NCBI GenBank assembly: GCA_030062745.1
Contig: CP099839.1
Coordinates: 29,883,451-29,947,450 of the forward strand
Source of the DNA: Capitulum mitella
Lineage: Eukaryota; Arthropoda; Thecostraca; Pollicipedomorpha; Pollicipedidae
DNA: 64,000 nt
Reading direction: 5' to 3'
The notes below the pieces were generated by a model that was given only the letters and a program-made list of their open reading frames with translations, was not told where the DNA came from and ran no database searches. The position numbers and the translations under genes were made by a program. Below are positions 56,720 through 64,000 of this stretch, piece after piece. Numbering within the stretch: position 1 is the stretch's first letter; every line of letters starts with the position of its first letter.

Positions 56720-58090
56720 GACTCGGTCAGACGGCCGGAGCCCAGATGCTGTGACGGTCCGCCGTGTCGCCGCGCCGGGGGGTTCCGGCCCGGCCGGCCC
56801 GCGGAGCCGCCGCGCTGTCTGCCGGCGCGCATTGAGCCTCCCCTGCCGGCCGGCGGCGGCCCATTGTGGCGGCCCGCCGACAAATAGGCGGCCCCTCGGC
56901 CGGCGCAGTCGTCACCCGGCCCGGCGGCCATTGTGGCGCGCTGTCGCCGCCCGCCGCCGCCGGCCGCCGCTCCCCGCTCTCCGGACACGCTGGACACGCC
57001 GGTGGACACGGCGGACACGGTGGACGCGGCGCCGGCCGGACGGCATTCAGCCGCGCGTCATCAGTCAGCGCGCCAACGCGCCGGAACTAACCGGGCCGCT
57101 AACTGCGCCGGCAGGGCATTGTCAGGCAGCGGGGGACGTCGGCTGCCCGGCCAGAGGTCCAGAGGTCAGACGGCGGCCCGCTCACTTCTGCTCCAGTCCT
57201 TCCACCGCACATAAAGGCGCGTGCAGGGCGACAATCAGCACACGTTATGGAAACGGCTGTCCGCGGCGTATATTCAGGGAACCTTCTCTGCCAACATTTG
57301 TAACGGAACGGACTTCCAGATTTTCGCTGTTTGTCGTTATCCATGTCAAGTCACTTGTTTTTTTTTTCAATTAAGAACATTCTGCAGTCCCAAAACCGGT
57401 TGCAGACTGACAGAAGGACTTCATCTCAGATATGCGCAAGCCACGGTCACTTGCGTTGTCTTCGTGGGAGTTCTGGATCTGGGCTCGGAATACACCGTGC
57501 CTTCATGTTCACCCTTCTGTCAACTCACACAAAACGGTCCTCGAAAACCGGAAATTCGTTTCCTGCTTCCTCCAACATTTCTATATTTCTTTTCGAGTCA
57601 GGTGGTATGAGGTTGGGACAACGTGATACCACTACATCAGGCTTCTGAGCGGCCAACGAAGCCGTGTCTGGAAGATGAAACACAAGCGGCCACTGAACGC
57701 CGCCGAGTGACATTACTGAGCCTGCGTAGCTCGGCTGCCTGGCGCCGGCCCGTCCCCGGACCGCGCCGGTGGGCGGGGCCGGCCGGGCGCGGGTGGCCCC
57801 CGTCCGGTGACGTGTCGCGTCCCCGCTCCCCCCATCAGAGGACGCCGCATTCCGGCCGGGCCGGCGCTCTTTGTGCGCGGCCGCCGCCGCCGGCCCTGTT
57901 TCGGCGATTAGCGCGGCAGTCAGTCGGCCGGCGCGGCGCATAATGCGTTTATGGACAGGGCCCCACCTGAACGGCATTGTGACGCTGTTTGGCGGCGCGT
58001 CCCGGCAAAGGATTAGCGGCGGCGCGGCCCGGCCGGCCGCAGCCGCGGCGCCTTTATGCGCGCCGGTGGCCCCGGTGCCGGCAGGCCACC
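56720..58090. other. GC island and spacer, nothing recognised
   Basis: A GGCCGGCC-rich island at 56730-57190 is followed by mixed sequence to 57640 and another GC island to 58090. Frames are open on both strands through composition. No domain or consistent splicing was seen. Confidence 0.4.
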
Positions 58091-58094
58091 GGGA

Positions 58095-58201
58095 GACGGC
58101 CGGCCACCGGGCCCCATCAGACGGCCGGCCACCCGGCCCCGCCAGACGGCCAGCCACTGGGCCCCGCCAGACGGCCGGCCACTGGGCCCCGCCAGACGGC
58201 C
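58095..58201 (+). repeat. 25-bp tandem repeat, four units
   Basis: Four units of GACGGCCGGCCACTGGGCCC plus CGCCA, with a few substitutions, and a partial fifth. The unit contains overlapping GGCCGGCC and GGGCCC palindromes. Confidence 0.85.
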
Positions 58202-59619
58202 ATGGTGCTTCCGGCAACCTCCGATCAAGGCGGAAACCCGCCCCGTCGGATGTTTATGAGGCACAGCTGGGATCAATGAAACCCGCGCGTCCCCGTGGAA
58301 TGTCCGACACGCCGCGTCGAAAACCTCTTAACTCGGTTAACTGTCCGGTATTAAAGCTGCCGAATGGCTTTCCATTGGCGCTTAATTCGAGCCTAAATTT
58401 CCGGGAGAACTGACAAGCGCTTCGACCCGTCGGTCGTCATTCCTCACCCAGCCAGTCAGCGGCAGCCAGTGCCGAACTGTCTACGAACTGGCCCAGCAGA
58501 CAAGCCCAGTCCGGACATGCAGCCCGCTGGGGGGAGGGGGAGACCATTCAACACTGCAGGCCAGCCAGCAGACCAGCCGGACCGCTCCCAGCCCACCCTC
58601 CTCAGCCGGCCACGGCCAGTGTCCGGCTCCAGCGCGGCATCATCGGCCGCATACTAATAACAGAGCGCTATCGCACTCCACAAACGTGATCACCTGTTGC
58701 GGTGGATCAGGCGGCCGGTTATAAAGCGGCACCTAATCTGGCGGCCCCGTTGTGCCACGGCGCCGGCCGATAGCCGCCCGGCCCGGCCGCAGGATGAGCT
58801 GCCATATGACCGGGCCGTGTCAACAGCGGCCGTGTGCCCAGCCGACAGCATAATCACACACTCTGCCGGGCGTACACACACGCGTCAGCCCCCTAGCCCA
58901 CAGGCGAGCCGGCGGCGACGCTGCATGATAACCCGACACGACAATGGTGGACGGCCGACACCCGCCCGTTGGGACATGCAGCCCGTTAGGACGGGGGGAG
59001 GCTCGCCGGCGTATGTGGTAATTCGGCTCATGCTCACGTCCACAGGTTGTATCAGATGTAAAGCATGAAAGATACATTTAATTCCGGCCTCTGCGTTAAA
59101 AGCCTGGTCATGTTTCCGGACGACTGGCGCAATATCCCGACAGAGTCAGAAACTTTCAGCACGAGGACAAATCGTCCAGAAGCCCAAACCACCTAAACCT
59201 ATGGAAGGCGAAACTTACTGCAAGCACCTCGAGCAGTGCCGATAAAAGTTTACACCAGCAAGAGATTTATATCTGTCACATATGACTTCTTTAAAGTCGA
59301 CTCCGCCTGAATGTTTCGAGCCCGCCTAAGACAGCGGATCAGAACTCGCACCGGCCCGCCGGCCCGCACACTTCCCGCTCCCGGGTCACTCACGCCACGG
59401 CCACGGCCATCGGCTTCACCCGGCGGGGCCAAGCAAGGTCAAGTCAGGTCAACCCTCCATTGCAGCAGCTCGTGTCATGCGAAGAACACGGCGGCAACTA
59501 GCGCTTGCCGGCAGCCGTCAGCGGAGGCCGACGTTGTCGTCTGCGACCCGCGCTCCTCGCGCAACTCATCACGACTCGTCACCAGCACCACAGCCAGCAC
59601 CGGTACACAGGCAGCCGTC

Positions 59620-60085
59620 AGCGGCCATCAGTAGCTACTAACAGCCAGCAGCGGTCATCAGTGGTCATCAGAGGTGACAACAGTGACTAGCGACGACCGC
59701 TGGTTATCAGCGGTCAGCACTCATCAGACGCAGTCATCTTCCGCAGGCGGTAATGGGCAGTCGCCGGCGGTCATAAGGAGTTTCAGTGATTATCGCCGGT
59801 CATCAGCGGTCATCAGCGGTCATCAGCGGCGGCCGGCGCCAGGTGCCGACGCGGCGCGGCAGTTAATCAGGCCGGCTGCGGTCAGGGGGCGGTCAGCGGG
59901 CCACCTCATCCGGCCGGCGGCCATCAGTCTCCATCAAACGGTCGTCTGGCGCCGCGCCGTCTCCAGCGCCGGCGACCAGCGGGGACCAGCGGCGGCCAGC
60001 AGTGGCCAGCAGGAACAGCGGGGACCAGCGGCGCCAAGCAGTGGCCAGCGGGAACAGCGGGGACCAGCAGCGGCTAGCGGCCTTT
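59620..60085 (+). repeat. Degenerate CAGCGGTCAT-type repeat cluster
   Basis: CAGCGGTCAT and variants recur in short runs (59630-59720 and 59790-59835, decamer spacing). A second block at about 59965-60080 has GGGGACCAGCGGCG, CCAGCAGTGGCC and CCAGCGGGAACAG words duplicated with a roughly 38-bp period. It is noncoding. Confidence 0.6.
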
Positions 60086-60904
60086 TCATTCCTCGCGCGA
60101 GTCGTGTGTAAAATATCCAACTCAATTTACTCAATTTCTTCTCAAATTTGTTCTCCCGGGAACGTCCTCCAGCTAACGCCGTTACCGGATCCACAGCGGC
60201 CCATGGTGGAGACAAGCTTGGCCAAGACGCTGTCAGGCCGCCCATTTTATATCATCGAGCACCCCAGGATTCCGTTCCGGCGGACGGGGAACTTCCGAGT
60301 CCAAATCACCCATACTCGACACCCTGACGACGCTCGACATCCCACCAGTCATAAGAAGTGAATGCAAAACAGCCATAACTTCTTCCGCTCAATATCGACG
60401 CTTTCCAAAAACGTCAGTGCGAGTCGTATAAAATATCCAATTAAAATTTGGAGGACAACACGAAGAACACTTCCGCTGGTTTCTGGCATGAAGTTTGTCC
60501 ATTTTCAAGGAATAACTCATCCATTTGGAAACAGGACAAAGGCCTTTTAGGTGTGGAAAGGACCCGGCATCTGAGTCAACTGGCATCCTGCCAGCAGACT
60601 GCGAGGACTCGCACAACACTACGGTAACATTTCACAATTGTTACAGATGCATACAAGACTTTTTCACTGAAAAGGACTTGGTCAGCCAGCTGGGAAAAGG
60701 GAAGTGCGGGGGCATTAGAAGCTCTATCTCAAAAAGCTCGAATATGTCATGCTGTCACATTAAGTGATTTGTGGGTTTCTAGCACAAACGAGATATGCAC
60801 ACAGTCCGAGAATATGCACGTCGCGACAGCATGCCTGAAAAATGCTCTGAGTAGGTCCGAACACCTTAAAGATTTTCCTGCTGATACTGCTTAACTGCTA
60901 TGAA

Positions 60905-61705
60905 CAGATTTCTAAGCGATTCAAAATCGATTCAGATCCGATTCTGATTCACCAGCTTTCTGTGACTCAGAATCAGAATCGACTCACTGTTCCACAACCG
61001 CGAATCAGAATCAGTAACGATTCTGGTCCAAGAGTCAGAAACGAATCGATTCACAAACGTCTTTGGAATCGATTCACGGAACCAAGAAATCAATTCCAAA
61101 ATCTTGCTTTGTTTCAAGGCATGCTTTGTGTACCTGATAAATGAGACCATATATCACCAATATTTATCAAAATAACCATGAGGTCCATCAGCATTCGCAA
61201 CAGATCACTAAATGAACACAGGATATGATGCAATGGAAAAGCGAAATATTTCCTTTGCTGTTGTTACTGCTTGTTAGACATGAATATAAAAAACTTTAGT
61301 TGTGGATGATTATTTGTGAGCATTTTCATCCTCACCCTTGAAGATAGACACCATGGTATTTACATACTGGGATTTTTTGCACCTTGGCACTAAGTGCAAA
61401 TTTAGTTTGGATACAGTGCTTTGTGCCCATGCACACAAATGCCATGATGACATGATATACCTCATCCTTGCTTCCTTATGTTATTTTAATCTATAACAGG
61501 CCTTGGGATAAGACAGGACCCAAGTCTTGGCTACCGCATGTATTACGAACGAAACAAACTATCACGGTTTTTGTTATCTGGCGTAAAATTGAACTGCGAA
61601 TCGAATCACGAATCGTGAAACGAGTCGATTGTTTTCAAATGTGAATCGGAATCGGCATCAGAATCACCTTTATGGCTGTAAATCAGAGAACAGAATCGAT
61701 TCTCA
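60905..61705 (-). repeat. GATTC-rich dispersed repeat, copy B (inverted relative to copy A)
   Basis: Read on the minus strand it matches copy A at 53950-54545 in order: GAATCGATTCTGTTCTCTGA, TTTACAGCC, GGTGATTCTGATG, GATTCACATTTGAAAAC, CACGATTCGTGATTCG, then CATTTAGTGATCTGTTGC, ATATTGGTGATATATGGTC, and ACAAAGCATGCC. Copy B holds additional sequence, so it is longer. The two copies are about 6.4 kb apart in opposite orientation. Confidence 0.75.
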
Positions 61706-61734
61706 ATTTCGTGAACAGCTTTCATGTCAGGCTG

Positions 61735-61927
61735 TGGGCAAAACAGCACTCTGCAATAGATCCTATTTCTATACTTTCAACTTGATTAATGAGTACGAAG
61801 GAGTACGGGATTAGATGGCTTCAAACCAACCAGATGGGCAAAACAGCACTCTGCAATAGATCCTATTTCTATACTTTCAACTTGATTAATGAGTACGAAG
61901 GAGTACGGGATTAGATGGCTTCAAACC
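61735..61927 (+). repeat. Exact tandem duplication, 93-bp copies at 100-bp offset
   Basis: TGGGCAAAACAGCACTCTGC through GATGGCTTCAAACC occurs at 61735-61827 and again at 61835-61927, with no difference seen, separated by AACCAGA. It adjoins one end of the GATTC-rich repeat. Confidence 0.9.
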
Positions 61928-61929
61928 TT

Positions 61930-64000
61930 AACACGTGCATCATTGTTTTTTATCAAGAGGAGGATGTTCACAGCAAATGGGGCATGGTGATCGCGACAAC
62001 GTTCAGCGTTGTCCCATAAAGCAGTGTAAGTACATCGCACGCAAAAGCATCCATCAAGAAGTGCATCATGTAATACCATGTCTGAAATTGCGATCAAACC
62101 TATTCCCGCCCCTCAGAAAACATAAACGTTTTAAAGACAATAAATCGAATCCAATGGCGCGAAGCGGCGAAACAAGTTATGGGTGTAGCATTGTGGAACT
62201 AATCTTTATTGAAACTACAAAGAAGGAACGAGAGGGATAGACATTTCAGGCATCATCGTACCATGGTAAGACAGCAAACGCGTTCCGTCGCCGTTTGCTT
62301 CTTACTGGACCAGGTCCAATGCCCAACGGAAGTAGCAATTAATTTCCTCAGGCGGCGAGCGATACGTCAATGACACCGCATTCATCTGTCTATGAGCGGG
62401 GAGCCGACTCTGCTGCGCTCAGCCGTCCCACAGGCCCCAAACGAGGAAAGAACCAACACGTGTTGCCAGTCACGGTCATTTCCATACACGGCCACTGGGG
62501 ACCACGCCAAGATTTCCCCAGGCGGGGGGAGGTGGGTGGGGGGTGATAGCGAAGTACTCCATGAACGCCCCTTCGCACTATGCACCGCCAGGCGCGAACC
62601 AGCCCTGCATATGGTTCGTCAACATGACTGCTGGAGGATCCTATCGAAAGCTGTAGGGCTACATCTTTCGACAGAAAATCCACAGTCAACACGAAGTTTG
62701 CTACCCTTGCCAACCATCGACTGATAACAAGAGTAACATGGCAGAAGAACGTGAACCACGATTTCCTGAACAATGCGCATTATATCAAAATTACTCGCAA
62801 AAACATTCGTAAGCATAATTGAGCTACTCAGCTCCGAGACACCCCTCCTGGTACCGATTGGTAAGAAAACAAGCCGATTGGTAAAAGTAATAACTATGTC
62901 AATGTGTATTTCAGAAACGAAACTAAGCGCTCGATATTCCAGGCGAGGACTCAGGGAGAAAAAACAAACGTTGCAACTTTTAATCCAATCTGTGCGCCAC
63001 GTCCGAAGATCTTGTCTGAAACGAGGAATCGGTGCCGAACACATAAAAAAGAAAAGACATAACGTCTTAAAATTATACATGGCCTGAGGCTATTTGTGGC
63101 CATACGTGAAAAGGCGGCGGCGCTCCATTCCCAGTCGCCCCATGGCTGGAAATACCGACGTATACCGACAATAACCAGCAAACTAGAAGTTCCTTCGGTT
63201 GTTCAGTCTCCACAGAAATAAACGTTTTCATTTGTAGACTTGCGTACAAAAAATGGCGTTCGGCTGTCTGCGTATGCACAGCTATCATCCATCCCATTTC
63301 CAAACGTTCCTTCATATTACGCTTCTGCTTATATTCGTAAAACTATTCAGATTTCAGCCTAATAGTGCCAGCATGGTTATACTGAAGTCGTACCTCACTA
63401 CCACAAGTTGCAATCGCAAGATTCTCGTCGCGAAAAAAATCGCAACTGCGAAACCGTACCAGCCCCGTGTATTTCACAGACAGGCCAATATGCGACCGCA
63501 TTTAGTTGCAGGTAACAGCTTCATTATTTTTGCTGTCGCACAAACAGAGGCGTACGCGGGGGGGGGTTAGGGGGTCGGAGCCTCTCCCTTCACAATGAGG
63601 TGGCCTCCGCGGCGCGCACTTCGGAGGGGTCCGGATTCGGGCTGGAGGATGCCCCTCTGTGCTGTGCGCGACAGAGCTTCCTGACTGCTCTGCATTGGAA
63701 CTCCTCGGGCAATGGGTACCACTAGCAGGGGCCCTTTCCACTAAGCGACTACTAACTAGCTAACGCTACTTTACTGGCTAATGGGCCTCTGCTGGAACGC
63801 GGGAGGCTCGTTCTGACCTGTGAAGAACGTCCCTGCCGGCTTGCAGAGAGCCCTTGCCGGCCTGTGAGTGGCCCGCCTACCGACCTGTTACGGGGCCACT
63901 CCCAGTCTGTAAAGGGGGCCTGTGTCACCCCGCAGATCCTCCCGCCCCCTCCGGGCCTGCAGAGGGATCCTATAGAGAAGTGTCAAGTCCCTTTCGGCAT
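61930..64000. other. Spacer at the window end, nothing recognised
   Basis: Short frames only. A G9 run occurs near 63558. From 63790 the sequence becomes GC-rich with loosely repeated GCCGGCCTGT/GCCGGCTTGC words. No RNF220 N-terminal exon was recognised on the minus strand. Confidence 0.4.

Noticed and set aside
55760-57018. Open frames of 375 and 395 residues on opposite strands
   Set aside because: Both exist only because the 33-bp unit is a multiple of three and lacks stops; there is no conserved flank, splice support or recognisable domain.
62382-62773. 127-residue minus-strand frame near the window end
   Set aside because: No motif of a known enzyme or RNF220 N-terminus; plausible as chance or a decayed element but unsupported.

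Overview
This is animal nuclear DNA, not bacterial. Five conserved eukaryotic genes can be read as spliced models: short exons, GT-AG (twice GC-AG) introns, and reading phases that agree at every joined junction. Exons are very GC-rich (many G/C third positions, poly-Ala/Gly/Pro runs, abundant CpG), while introns and spacers alternate between AT-rich and GGCCGGCC-rich stretches. Protein similarity, judged from memory, and a decayed gene of a type I associate with arthropod genomes at 0.4-0.8 kb suggest an arthropod, possibly a crustacean. The lineage is an inference and could not be tested here.

Layout. 0-7.5 kb: spacer with a decayed gene and a degenerate minisatellite. 7.56-8.86 kb (+): MED28, a Mediator subunit, with its first exon not found. 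10.28-25.71 kb (-): GAK, cyclin-G-associated kinase/auxilin, complete in 23 exons and 1231 codons; it converges tail-to-tail on MED28. 29.78-31.58 kb (-): MRPS16, mitochondrial ribosomal protein S16, complete in three exons. 32.01-34.70 kb (+): SEC13, complete except for the exon carrying the initiator Met. 36.11-48.54 kb (-): the six 3' exons of the E3 ligase RNF220; its N-terminal half is not visible and may lie beyond 64 kb. 48.5-64 kb: noncoding DNA, probably upstream intron or flank of RNF220, with GC islands, minisatellites, a perfect (AG)84 tract, and one arm of an inverted pair of dispersed repeats.

The genes share no pathway as a cluster. GAK (clathrin uncoating) and SEC13 (COPII coat and nuclear pore) both act in vesicle traffic; MED28 acts in transcription, MRPS16 in mitochondrial translation, and RNF220 in ubiquitin signalling. 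The order looks like ordinary packing of housekeeping genes.

The most unusual signal is in the introns. Three minisatellites start at a splice junction and reiterate it or its flank: 39 bp after an RNF220 exon, 34 bp after GAK exon 12, and 21 bp before GAK exon 6. Other points of interest are two GC-AG introns in neighbouring genes, an unrecognised phase-compatible candidate exon in GAK, a 1.2 kb foldback element with a solo relative beside it, and an exact 100-bp-period tandem duplication. I found no evidence of a new gene system such as a defence island, CRISPR array or biosynthetic cluster.
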